Shown in pieces: positions 29,600 to 37,696 of a DNA stretch of 60,077 bases. The first letter of the stretch is position 1. Every line of letters starts with the position of its first letter. The translations under genes and the position numbers were made by a program. The stretch comes from Gammaproteobacteria bacterium (lineage in GTDB: Bacteria; Pseudomonadota; Gammaproteobacteria; GRL18), in assembly GCA_026994225.1 (NCBI GenBank), contig JALWRI010000081.1:1-60077 (forward strand), in the 5' to 3' direction. The notes under the pieces are model-generated. The model was not told the DNA's origin. It made no database searches and saw only the letters and a list, made by a program, of their open reading frames with translations.

Positions 29600-30364
29600 C
29601 TAACCCTCAGACTGCGTGCTATCATCCTCTATAGTGGAAGTATCCGCCACAGGCGTCGTTTTTGTATTTGTTTTAGATAGCGAATGATTTTTACTTGGAG
29701 ATTCACGTAAACTTTGTATTAAATCCCTAATTTCTTGTTCTTTAACTGGTACATATTCATCTTCCAAAGAACTTTTAAGTAGCTGATTTAAAGCAAATTG
29801 ATAATGATTTTGAGCCGTGACTAATTGTTGTTTTTCTGCCATTGCCTTACCACGTTGTATATGTCCCTCAATTTCTAGTTTCAAAGATAATTGGTTAATT
29901 TCTGTATTATAACGTTCATATTCATCATGTCCTACTTTTCCTTCTTTTTTAATTTTACTTAATTTTCGACGTAATTTATTCAGATTAATCATTAACTTGG
30001 TAATTGCCTGATCACTTTCAGGGATAATAAAACTGTTTGGTGATACTTGTCCATCTAATGATTTAAGCTGATCTTCTGCAAAATGCAAAAGACTTTCAAT
30101 ATCAAAATCTTTAGGTAACAGCTCTTTTACCTGATTATATTGATCAATCATGTGGTTAATGAGTAATACTCTTAATCCATTATCTAAATTCACAGCTATT
30201 AATTCATCTAATAACTCTTGTGTCTGCTCTCCCTGACGTTTATGCTGCAAAGCTAACTGTTTTCTTTCTGATTCTTTATATTCTTGCATTTGAGCGATAG
30301 AACTTATAACGATACTCAATCCTAATAAGACAGCTATGGCAGTTATCACAAACATTGTTGACAT
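29600..30364 (-). CDS. Unrecognised membrane-anchored coiled-coil protein
   Basis: 254 residues. One N-terminal membrane helix (residues 3-24, MFVITAIAVLLGLSIVI). The rest is highly charged and mostly helical: KLMINLNKLRRKLSKIKKEG and repeated leucine spacing around residues 115-175 predict coiled coil. The C-terminus is low-complexity Ser/Thr/Lys and ends acidic (EDDSTQSEG). No family was recognised. The neighbouring gene diverges, and nadE lies beyond a 147-base gap, so it is probably transcribed alone. Topology suggests a large cytoplasmic domain on a short anchor. Confidence 0.6.
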   Translation of the reverse strand: MSTMFVITAIAVLLGLSIVISSIAQMQEYKESERKQLALQHKRQGEQTQELLDELIAVNLDNGLRVLLINHMIDQYNQVKELLPKDFDIESLLHFAEDQLKSLDGQVSPNSFIIPESDQAITKLMINLNKLRRKLSKIKKEGKVGHDEYERYNTEINQLSLKLEIEGHIQRGKAMAEKQQLVTAQNHYQFALNQLLKSSLEDEYVPVKEQEIRDLIQSLRESPSKNHSLSKTNTKTTPVADTSTIEDDSTQSEG

Positions 30365-30417
30365 ATCTCATTCCCTGTTAACGCTTTGTTTAGGTATTTA
30401 CTAATTAAAATATTATT

Positions 30418-30446
30418 TTGATAGTTAATTCAGCTCTGACTATAAT
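30418..30446 (+). promoter_or_regulatory. Sigma70 promoter of the Sm-like gene
   Basis: TTGATA (30418-30423), a 17-base spacer, and TATAAT (30441-30446). The predicted start near 30453 leaves a leader of about 79 bases before the ATG at 30532, where AGGAT serves as ribosome site. Read by eye. Confidence 0.6.
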
Positions 30447-30531
30447 GTACATATTATTGTAGTGATATTATCTATACTTTCCTACTATTAGGAGCGAGTT
30501 ATTTTCACTTTTTAATTCAATAGGATCTACT

Positions 30532-30822
30532 ATGAAAAAATATGCTGTATTGTTATTGCTCTATATACTCACTGCCATCGTTTATGCCGATGATGATAAA
30601 ATGCATCTTGAACTTTACCAAGATAATGCGATGCAACTTAATCTCAATAAATTACATGGTAAAAAAGTCATTGTGATACTCGATTCTGGAGCAGAACTAG
30701 AAGGAACGATAAAGGAAGTCGGTACTCGTTTTTTACATTTAGAAAAAATTACTAATCGGGCTTTTTATCAAGGTGTTGTTAAAATATCAGAAATAACCAC
30801 TTTATTATTTAAAAATAAATAA
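30532..30822 (+). CDS. Exported small protein with an Sm-like segment
   Basis: 96 residues. A signal peptide is clear: MKK, hydrophobic residues 4-18, and a likely cut after VYA. The mature part of about 75 residues contains KKVIVILDSGAELEGTIKEV, followed by GTRFLHLEKI, then a final strand KISEITTLLF. This strand order resembles the Sm/LSm fold (Hfq-like Sm1 with a GxxxxG-type turn). If so, it is an Sm-like barrel outside the cytoplasm, where RNA binding is unlikely. It has its own promoter and comes before an oligopeptide-binding lipoprotein. The fold call is inference. Confidence 0.6.
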   Translation: MKKYAVLLLLYILTAIVYADDDKMHLELYQDNAMQLNLNKLHGKKVIVILDSGAELEGTIKEVGTRFLHLEKITNRAFYQGVVKISEITTLLFKNK

Positions 30823-30857
30823 TATTTCATTACTCGATATTACAGGCTTTAATCTTT

Positions 30858-33008
30858 ATGCGCCAATACTTTTTTTTCTTTATTATAAATCTGAGCCTTA
30901 TAGCATGTAATAGCCCCTGGAATAACCCTTATTTGTCTGAAGATAAAGGTAAAAATATCCTCTATCAATCTTTCTCAGAACGACCTAAAACCTTAGACCC
31001 TGCAAAAGCCTACTCCTCTAATGAGATCAATATTATTGCCCAAATTTATGAACCGCCTTTGCAGTATCATTATTTACACCGTCCGGCACAATTAATTCCC
31101 TTAGCAGCACAAAAAATGCCTGAAATTGCTTATTTTGATGCCCAAGATCAGCGTTTACCTGCCAATGCCCCTACAGCACGCATTGCAAAAAGTGTTTATA
31201 CCATTACTATTCAAGCTGGAATGCAATATCAAAAACACCCCGCTTTTGCTAAAGATATAAATGGTAACTATCTTTATCACCATCTAAAGCCTGAAGATAT
31301 ACAACAATACCAAACCTTAAATGATTTTCCCCAACGAGCAAACAGGGAAGTGGTAGCAGAAGATTTTGTATATCAAATCAAACGCTTAGCCTCTCCTAAA
31401 GTAAACTCTCCCATTTATAGTATGATGCAAGAACATATTGCAGGCTTAGCCACTTTACATCAAACACTCAACATCGCTAATAAAGAAAAACCCCGTTTTT
31501 TAGATTTAAGAGATTATCCTTTAGTTGGTACAGAAGCGATAGATAAATATCGTTACCGTATAACCTTACAAGGCAAATATCCACAATTTATATACTGGTT
31601 GGCGATGACTTTTTTTGCACCACTCCCTTATGAAGTAGATCAATTTTACCAACAACAAGGGATGCAACAACAAAATTTAACACTTGATTGGTATCCTGTT
31701 GGCAGTGGGGCATATAGTCTTACAGAAAATAATCCCAATAAACGTATGACCCTGGATAAAAACCCTGATTTTCATGGTGAAACCTATCCAACACAAGGTA
31801 GTGCAGAAGATATACATCAACATTTATTAGTTGATAAAGGTAAAGCACTGCCTTTTATTGATAGGGTTATCTATGTATTAGAAAAAGAAACTATTCCCTA
31901 TTGGAATAAGTTTTTACAAGGATATTATGATGTTTCTGCCATTAACTCTGATAGTTTTGATCAAGCAATAAGTATTACCGGTAATAATCAAGTAACCCTC
32001 ACACCTGAAATGAAAAAAAAACACATTCATCTCTCTACTGCAGTGCTTCCTAGTACCTATTATTTTGGTTTTAATATGCTCGATCCCATCGTAGGTGGCT
32101 ATACACAAGATAAAAAATATTTACGTCAAGCAATCTCTATCGCGCTTGATTATGAAGAATACATTGCCATTTTCCTAAATGGACGAGGCATTGCTGCACA
32201 AAGTCTCTTACCTCCTGGAATTTATGGCTATCAATCAGGGAAAGCAGGTATTAATCCGTATGTATACCAGTGGAAAAATCAACGAGCAAAACGTTTAAGT
32301 ATTGAAAAAGCAAAACAATTACTCGCTAAAGCCGGATATCCAGAGGGAAAAGAACGACATACAGGAAAAGCCTTAATATTAAATTTTGATACCACCGGTG
32401 CAGGCGCTGAAAATAAATCTCGCTTAAACTGGTTTAGAAAACAATTTGCTAAACTCAATATTCAACTCAATATTCGCGTTACCGATTATAATCGTTTTCA
32501 AGAAAAAATGCATAATGGTAATGCACAGTTATTTCAATGGGGTTGGAATGCCGATTATCCTGATCCAGAAAATTTCTTATTCTTACTTTATGGAGCCAAT
32601 GGTAAGGTCAAATATCACGGCGAAAATGCTGCAAATTATGCTAACAGTGAATTTGACCGGCTATTTCAAATGATGAAAAACCAGGAAAATAGCCCTGCAC
32701 GTTTAGCTACTATACAAAAAATGTTAGCGATAGTACAAGAAGATGCGCCTTTAGCCTGGGGCTTTCATCCTAAAGCCTTTTCGTTATATCACGCCTGGTA
32801 TAAAAATTCAAAACCACATGTTATAGCGAATAATACCCTAAAATATAAACGCATTGATGCTGCTCTGCGTGAACAACAACGTAATAAATGGAATAAACCC
32901 CTATTATGGCCACTATTTTTAGGATTACTACTGGTTATTCTTTTTATTATTCCCAGTTTTATAAGTTATTACCGTAGGGAACATCGTGCTATTGCTAAAG
33001 TAGCATAG
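30858..33008 (+). CDS. Family 5 solute-binding lipoprotein with C-terminal membrane helix
   Basis: 716 residues. Lipoprotein signal peptide with lipobox LIAC (Cys17). The body is a DppA/OppA-type binding protein: SERPKTLDPAKAYSSNEINI near the N-terminus, YPVGSGAYSLTENNPNKRMT, YFGFNMLDPIVGGYTQDKKY and WNADYPDPENFLFLLYG. An extra hydrophobic helix sits near the C-terminus (about 685-703, PLFLGLLLVILFIIPSF), unusual for a soluble periplasmic receptor. No permease or ATPase gene is adjacent. Peptide is the likeliest ligand; the ligand itself cannot be read. Confidence 0.82.
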   Translation: MRQYFFFFIINLSLIACNSPWNNPYLSEDKGKNILYQSFSERPKTLDPAKAYSSNEINIIAQIYEPPLQYHYLHRPAQLIPLAAQKMPEIAYFDAQDQRLPANAPTARIAKSVYTITIQAGMQYQKHPAFAKDINGNYLYHHLKPEDIQQYQTLNDFPQRANREVVAEDFVYQIKRLASPKVNSPIYSMMQEHIAGLATLHQTLNIANKEKPRFLDLRDYPLVGTEAIDKYRYRITLQGKYPQFIYWLAMTFFAPLPYEVDQFYQQQGMQQQNLTLDWYPVGSGAYSLTENNPNKRMTLDKNPDFHGETYPTQGSAEDIHQHLLVDKGKALPFIDRVIYVLEKETIPYWNKFLQGYYDVSAINSDSFDQAISITGNNQVTLTPEMKKKHIHLSTAVLPSTYYFGFNMLDPIVGGYTQDKKYLRQAISIALDYEEYIAIFLNGRGIAAQSLLPPGIYGYQSGKAGINPYVYQWKNQRAKRLSIEKAKQLLAKAGYPEGKERHTGKALILNFDTTGAGAENKSRLNWFRKQFAKLNIQLNIRVTDYNRFQEKMHNGNAQLFQWGWNADYPDPENFLFLLYGANGKVKYHGENAANYANSEFDRLFQMMKNQENSPARLATIQKMLAIVQEDAPLAWGFHPKAFSLYHAWYKNSKPHVIANNTLKYKRIDAALREQQRNKWNKPLLWPLFLGLLLVILFIIPSFISYYRREHRAIAKVA

Positions 33009-33068
33009 ATACGATAACGCACAAAATCACTGTAAACAAACTACAAAAAAATAAAGAGCTACTTTACG

Positions 33069-33305
33069 ATGATAAAATTGATTCAACTGTTCGTTATTGC
33101 AAGCATCTTCTGGTTAATCTGGGGGTTTTTAAAACGTAGCAAGGAGAAAAAGCCCTCCTTGGAAAAACCCGCCCAGCATACACAAACTGTTGTCAAATGT
33201 CATTACTGTGAGTTACATGTTCTGCCACACGAAGCAGTGCAATATCATGGATTATTCTTTTGTTCTTGTGAACATTTAACTTGCTATCAAAAAAATAATC
33301 AGTGA
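33069..33305 (+). CDS. PP0621-like protein with zinc-ribbon tail
   Basis: 78 residues. One N-terminal membrane helix (4-19), then a basic/Ser linker and a C-terminal metal site: KCHYCELHVLPHEAVQYHG with a second CSCEHLTC pair. This layout matches the PP0621 family of Pseudomonas, which also lies beside pilS. Function unknown. Its stop overlaps the start of pilS by 4 bases (ATGA), linking it to the pilus regulatory operon. Confidence 0.75.
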   Translation: MIKLIQLFVIASIFWLIWGFLKRSKEKKPSLEKPAQHTQTVVKCHYCELHVLPHEAVQYHGLFFCSCEHLTCYQKNNQ

Positions 33306-34885
33306 TGATAAATACCCTAAAAAGAAGCAATCAATGGCGTTCATTACACTTATTAAATTTATACCGTTTACTAATATCGGGTACTTTTCTTAGTTTTTTA
33401 TATACGCAAACTACATTACCCCCCTTTGGTAGCATTAATCCTTCTTTATTTCAATATACCAGTGCATTATATTTTATATTTAGCATTATCTCTGGTATTA
33501 ACTTACGTTGGCAATGGCCTCGTTTCTATATCCAAAGTCATATTCAACTTTCAGGTGATTTATTATTTTTAACTATATTGATGTATTTTAGTGGTGGGAT
33601 TGACAGTGGAGTGGGTATATTAATGCTTATCCCCATTGCAAGCAGTAGCCTGTTATTTTCTCAACTCTCCCCTATTTATGCCGCTATTGGCTTTTTTCTT
33701 ATATTTAGTGAGCAAGTGTATTTACATTGGACCATACATATTAACCCGTCTTTTTATCAAACGGGTATGCTCGGTGCTATTTTCTTTCTGGCAACCTTTT
33801 TATCCTACTATCTTGTTAAGCAAGCAGAAGAAAATGAAGCACTTGCTCAACAACGTGAAATTGAACTAGCGGATATGGAGCAATTAGCACAATTTATTAT
33901 TCAACGTATGCAAACTGGCGTAATAGTAGTTAATTCTAACGGTATGATCCGGTTAATTAATCACACAGCAAAACAATTTTGCCCACATATCACAGTATTA
34001 AAACAATACACCTTAGAAAATATCTCTCCCCCGTTACATACTATTTATACACAATGGCTTCATAATGAAGATATCCATCAAGCAACCCTACATGCACACG
34101 ATAATACTATATTACAGCCTTCTTTTGCTCGGCTCAGTAATAATAATGATTCCGATATACTTATCTTTTTAGAAAATATTACCCATTTGACACAACAAGC
34201 TCAGCAATTAAAACTGGCATCACTAGGCCGTTTGACAGCAAGTATAGCCCATGAAATACGCAATCCACTTTCTTCTATTAGCCATGCTAGCTCCCTTCTT
34301 GCAGAAACACCTAATTTAGCCCCAACAGAACAACGTCTTACTAATATTATTAAAAAGAACGTCCAACGTATTGATAATATTATTACTACGATATTAAATT
34401 TAGGTCGAAATAATGTGATAAGTCATCAAAAAACATTACATTTAGAATCCTGGTTAATTACTTTTTTTGATGATTATTTTAAAATATACCCTGAAAAAAA
34501 AGATATGATTACTATCAATCTGGGTTTAACTCAACATTATATTCACTTTGATGAAAATCAGTTACAACAAATACTTAATAATCTGCTCGAAAATGCAATA
34601 TTGCACAATACTAGCCAGGAAAAAACCATCACCCTCTCTACCTATATTACTCCACAACAACAAATAATATTAGAGATTAAAAACCCGGGAAATATTTCTG
34701 AAATAGATGAAAAACAACTGTTTGAACCTTTTTTCACCACTAAATCAACGGGTACAGGATTAGGGCTTTATATTTCCAGAGAATTAGCCTTAAATAATCA
34801 TGCCCATTTACAGTGTGTTCGCAACATATCAGAAGTATGCTTTCAACTCCACTTTAATACCCTTAACCAACCAGCAGAAATATGA
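33302..34885 (+). CDS. pilS: PilS, sensor histidine kinase
   Basis: 527 residues. Residues 15-175 hold about six membrane helices. A PAS-like region follows (IIQRMQTGVIVVNSNGMIRL). The dimerisation domain has the phospho-accepting His317 in SIAHEIRNPLSSISHAS. The ATP-binding domain shows the N box NNLLENAILHN and the G box STGTGLGLYISREL. In Pseudomonas PilS senses pilin in the membrane and controls PilR. Its stop overlaps the pilR start by 4 bases. Confidence 0.92.
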   Translation: MMINTLKRSNQWRSLHLLNLYRLLISGTFLSFLYTQTTLPPFGSINPSLFQYTSALYFIFSIISGINLRWQWPRFYIQSHIQLSGDLLFLTILMYFSGGIDSGVGILMLIPIASSSLLFSQLSPIYAAIGFFLIFSEQVYLHWTIHINPSFYQTGMLGAIFFLATFLSYYLVKQAEENEALAQQREIELADMEQLAQFIIQRMQTGVIVVNSNGMIRLINHTAKQFCPHITVLKQYTLENISPPLHTIYTQWLHNEDIHQATLHAHDNTILQPSFARLSNNNDSDILIFLENITHLTQQAQQLKLASLGRLTASIAHEIRNPLSSISHASSLLAETPNLAPTEQRLTNIIKKNVQRIDNIITTILNLGRNNVISHQKTLHLESWLITFFDDYFKIYPEKKDMITINLGLTQHYIHFDENQLQQILNNLLENAILHNTSQEKTITLSTYITPQQQIILEIKNPGNISEIDEKQLFEPFFTTKSTGTGLGLYISRELALNNHAHLQCVRNISEVCFQLHFNTLNQPAEI

Positions 34886-36222
34886 CACATTTACAAAAAA
34901 AAGCACTTATTATTGATGATGAAGAAGATATACGAGAATTATTAAGCCTTACATTGACTCGTATGGATATTGATCCCATAGAAGCTGAAAATATTGCAGA
35001 AGCTAAAAAAGCATTACAACAACATAGTATTGATGTCTGTCTTACAGATATGCGTTTACCCGATGGCAATGGTTTGGATTTTATCCAATACCTGCAAACA
35101 CAATATCCCCATATACCGGTTGCAATGATCACCGCTTACGGCAATATGGAATCAGCAATACAAGCACTCAAAGCTGGCGCATTTGATTTTGTTAGTAAAC
35201 CGATTGAACTGACTACTCTACGTCAACTGGTAGAATCTGCACTCAAACTGAGTCATCATACTGCATTGAGTGCATCCCATACCGGCCAGAAACATCCAGA
35301 CCAACCGCAACTGCTTGGCAATTCTCCATCTATGCAAAAAACCCGACAGCTAATACAAAAACTTGCCAGAAGTGAAGCCCCTGTTTATATTCGTGGTGAA
35401 TCCGGGACAGGTAAAGAAATTGCTGCAAAACTCATTCATTTACAAAGTAGCCGCAAAGATAACGCTTTTGTTCCCATAAATTGTGGTGCTATTCCTAGTG
35501 AATTGATGGAAAGTGAATTTTTTGGTCATACCAAAGGCAGCTTTACCGGAGCGATTAGCGATAAACCGGGTTTTTTTCATATTGCAAATGGTGGAACTTT
35601 ATTTCTGGATGAAATTGCCGATTTACCGATTGCCATGCAAGTAAAATTATTACGTGCTATACAAGAAAAATCTTTCCGTCCTATTGGTTCTCAAAAAGAA
35701 CAACAGACCAATGTACGTATTATTAGTGCCACTCATAAAGATTTGGAAAAATTAGTATCCCAGGGGCATTTTCGTCAGGATCTATACTATCGTATTAATG
35801 TTATTGAGCTGCCCATGCCTCCTCTACGAGAACGAAAAGAAGATATACTGCTACTTAGTGAACATATCTTACAGCGTATTCACCGTTCTTCCATACGTTT
35901 AAGTGAAGCCGCCAAAGAACAATTAATGCACTATACTTTCCCAGGTAATGTAAGAGAATTAGAAAATATCCTGGAACGGGCTTCTACGTTATGTAATCAT
36001 CCTGTTATTGAAGTATCTGATATGGCATTGCCATCTTCCCACACCTCCCCTCCTCCACAATATACTACCGATATACCCCCATCTCCTGCGTCTGAAGAAG
36101 CAATGATTTTACACGCCCTGGAACGTACTCAATGGAATCGAAAAGCAGCAGCTAAAATATTAGGGCTTACCTATAGACAACTTCGTTATCGCTTACATAA
36201 AATGCAAAGGGATAAAAAATAA
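34882..36222 (+). CDS. pilR: PilR, sigma54-dependent response regulator
   Basis: 446 residues. Receiver domain with phosphorylation site Asp56 (LTDMRLPDG). The AAA+ domain has Walker A GESGTGKE (from residue 172) and the sigma54-contact loop GSFTGA, the form I recall from PilR proteins where NtrC has GAFTGA. The DNA-binding Fis-type helix-turn-helix ends the protein (RKAAAKILGLTYRQLRYRL). It activates pilA from a sigma54 promoter, and such a site lies just downstream. Confidence 0.94.
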   Translation: MTHLQKKALIIDDEEDIRELLSLTLTRMDIDPIEAENIAEAKKALQQHSIDVCLTDMRLPDGNGLDFIQYLQTQYPHIPVAMITAYGNMESAIQALKAGAFDFVSKPIELTTLRQLVESALKLSHHTALSASHTGQKHPDQPQLLGNSPSMQKTRQLIQKLARSEAPVYIRGESGTGKEIAAKLIHLQSSRKDNAFVPINCGAIPSELMESEFFGHTKGSFTGAISDKPGFFHIANGGTLFLDEIADLPIAMQVKLLRAIQEKSFRPIGSQKEQQTNVRIISATHKDLEKLVSQGHFRQDLYYRINVIELPMPPLRERKEDILLLSEHILQRIHRSSIRLSEAAKEQLMHYTFPGNVRELENILERASTLCNHPVIEVSDMALPSSHTSPPPQYTTDIPPSPASEEAMILHALERTQWNRKAAAKILGLTYRQLRYRLHKMQRDKK

Positions 36223-36240
36223 CAATGATTGTTATTTTTT
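36214..36240. terminator. AT-rich hairpin terminator after pilR
   Basis: Perfect 12-base arms AAAAAATAACAA (36214-36225) and TTGTTATTTTTT (36229-36240) around a TGA loop, ending in T6. The stem includes the pilR stop codon. It looks like a rho-independent terminator usable in both directions, though its stem is low in GC. Confidence 0.5.
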
Positions 36241-36329
36241 AACAAAAATTGTCATCTTTTATGTGTATACCGTTGTCTTTTCCCTACTAGCCTTGCCATA
36301 AAACAAGAATAAATAAATAATCTATACAA

Positions 36330-36347
36330 TTGGCATGTTTATTGTTG
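36330..36347 (+). promoter_or_regulatory. Sigma54-type promoter of pilA
   Basis: TTGGCATG, then TTTATTGTTG: the -24 GG is at 36332-36333, and the -12 element is GT at 36344-36345 with the normal 10-base spacing. The usual GC at -12 is GT here. The start would be about 36357, some 56 bases before the pilA ATG. Neighbouring pilR makes this the expected target. Confidence 0.6.
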
Positions 36348-36412
36348 TATTTATTATAACATCCTTGATGATGTCAACTTAATTACCTTAAATATATTTA
36401 TGGAGTATATCA

Positions 36413-36832
36413 ATGAAAAAAATTGAACAAGGTTTTACATTAATCGAATTAATGATCGTTATTGCAATTATCGGCATTCTTGCAGCAGTTGCTATTCCTG
36501 CATACCAGGATTATGTTGCAAAATCACAAGTAACCGCCTGTTTAGGTGAAGTTTCTCCTGGTAAAACACAAATGGAAGTACATATCAATGAGGATGCTTC
36601 AACAGCGATTACTGCACCTAATGAAATAGGTTTAAATACCTCTAGTTCTTGTGGTCAGATAGCAGCGACATCAAATAGTAGTGGTGCAGCACAAATTATT
36701 GGTTCTGTTGATGGTAACCCTGCCGTATTAAACCAGACAATTACTTGGGATAGAAATGGAACAACTGGTGCATGGACTTGTACTTTCAGTGGCGATGCAA
36801 AATACTCTACTAACAAATGTCCTGGCAGCTAG
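36413..36832 (+). CDS. pilA: Type IV major pilin PilA
   Basis: 139-residue prepilin. The short leader MKKIEQG is followed by the class III signal [20 protein letters not shown]; cleavage after Gly7 and methylation of Phe are expected, with Glu5 of the mature protein present. The C-terminal disulfide loop is bounded by Cys in GAWTCTF and in NKCPGS. The final residue is serine directly after the loop, the position that carries glycan in P. aeruginosa group I pilins. It follows a sigma54 site and pilSR. Confidence 0.93.
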   Translation: MKKIEQGFTLIELMIVIAIIGILAAVAIPAYQDYVAKSQVTACLGEVSPGKTQMEVHINEDASTAITAPNEIGLNTSSSCGQIAATSNSSGAAQIIGSVDGNPAVLNQTITWDRNGTTGAWTCTFSGDAKYSTNKCPGS

Positions 36833-36840
36833 GTCAATTA

Positions 36841-36859
36841 CTCCCCCTGAAAGGGGGAG
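36841..36859 (+). terminator. GC-rich hairpin after pilA
   Basis: Eight-base arms CTCCCCCT (36841-36848) and AGGGGGAG (36852-36859) with a GAA loop, 9 bases after the pilA stop codon. No U-run follows, so it may protect the abundant pilin mRNA from 3' decay as much as end transcription. Confidence 0.55.
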
Positions 36860-36953
36860 CTTAGCTCTAGTTGACTAACCTCAGTAATGGTTTTTAACTA
36901 TCTGGTTTTTTTGGATAGGTTTTTACCTTACTACATTATTTGTGTCATAGTAT

Positions 36954-36979
36954 GTTGGAATGTGTACGCACATTCCAAC
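36954..36979. repeat. Perfect 26-base hairpin with TACG loop
   Basis: GTTGGAATGTG (36954-36964), TACG, CACATTCCAAC (36969-36979). Eleven paired bases with no mismatch and a four-base loop. No T-run follows, so it is not a standard terminator. It could be a DNA-binding site, a REP-like repeat or an mRNA hairpin. Confidence 0.8.
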
Positions 36980-37261
36980 CTCTACCGCTGAACTCTAAAC
37001 AATCTTGATAAGTTAAGGATAGTAAGCCAGCACGAAAAGCATGGATAATATTGATGATGCGTGTACCCTACCCGGTTTTCGGACTGGCGTTGTTATAGTG
37101 ATGTATTATCCATCCCCCTCTAAAGAAGGGAGATTTTCGTACTTTTTTATTAAAATTATTAGTAATATTACTTTTTTTGATAATCGTGTCATTATTTTAA
37201 TGGGAGGGTGGTTATTTTTCCACAAAATAAAAGCATTTTGGGATTTATTGCCACAACTGTT

Positions 37262-37666
37262 ATGAAACAAAGAGGCTTTACTTTAATAGAATTGATGATC
37301 GTTGTAGCAATTCTTGGTCTTTTGTTTTCTATTGCATCGTCATCATATAGAAAATATACCTCCAAAGCGCAATTTACAGCCTGCCTGGAAGAAATTAGCC
37401 CTGCTATCACCCTTGCAGAGATTGCCGTCAATGCACATATCATTATTACCACTCCCGATGATATTGGTCTATCCACCGCATCGGCATGTAGCCTCCATAC
37501 AACAAGTGATAATGGTGAGGGGATTGTTACCATACAAGGTACTATAAAAGGACAACCGGAAGTCAATAACGCTACTATTACCTGGTCACGTTCTGCGCCA
37601 GGCACCTGGACTTGCTCCTCTGATGCACCACTAGAATACACGTCAAAACAATGTCCTGGTGTTTAA
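37262..37666 (+). CDS. Second type IV pilin-like protein
   Basis: 134 residues from ATG 37262 (MKQRG then [20 protein letters not shown]); a GTG 54 bases upstream would add a leader unusual for this class. The leader cut after Gly5 and Glu5 of the mature protein are present. Beyond the helix it is clearly related to PilA (SKAQFTACLEEISPAITLAE; C-terminal loop TWTCSSDAPLEYTSKQCPGV), but the PAY motif is replaced by SSS and the last residue is Val, not Ser. No sigma54 site was found before it and the ribosome site is weak. Either a minor pilin or a diverged duplicate. Confidence 0.82.
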   Translation: MKQRGFTLIELMIVVAILGLLFSIASSSYRKYTSKAQFTACLEEISPAITLAEIAVNAHIIITTPDDIGLSTASACSLHTTSDNGEGIVTIQGTIKGQPEVNNATITWSRSAPGTWTCSSDAPLEYTSKQCPGV

Positions 37667-37696
37667 TTTTCCCACCATGTAACAACGAATATCTCT

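Larger units (their letters stand above)
36833..37261. other. 429-base gap between the two pilin genes
   Basis: No supported gene. It contains a stem CTCCCCCT/AGGGGGAG (36841-36859) with a GAA loop immediately after the pilA stop, probably a 3' stabilising or ending hairpin, though no T-run follows. A perfect 11-base inverted repeat at 36954-36979 is the other structure. The rest is AT-rich. A 74-codon open frame at 37041-37265 shows no family features and overlaps the second pilin start. Confidence 0.6.

Noticed and set aside
37230-37261. Sigma54-like TTGGGATTTATTGCC before the second pilin
   Set aside because: The GG to GC spacing is 7-8 bases, not 10, so it does not fit a sigma54 promoter.
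37041-37265. 74-codon open frame in the pilA/second pilin gap
   Set aside because: No family features, poor ribosome site, and it overlaps the pilin start; the composition looks random.
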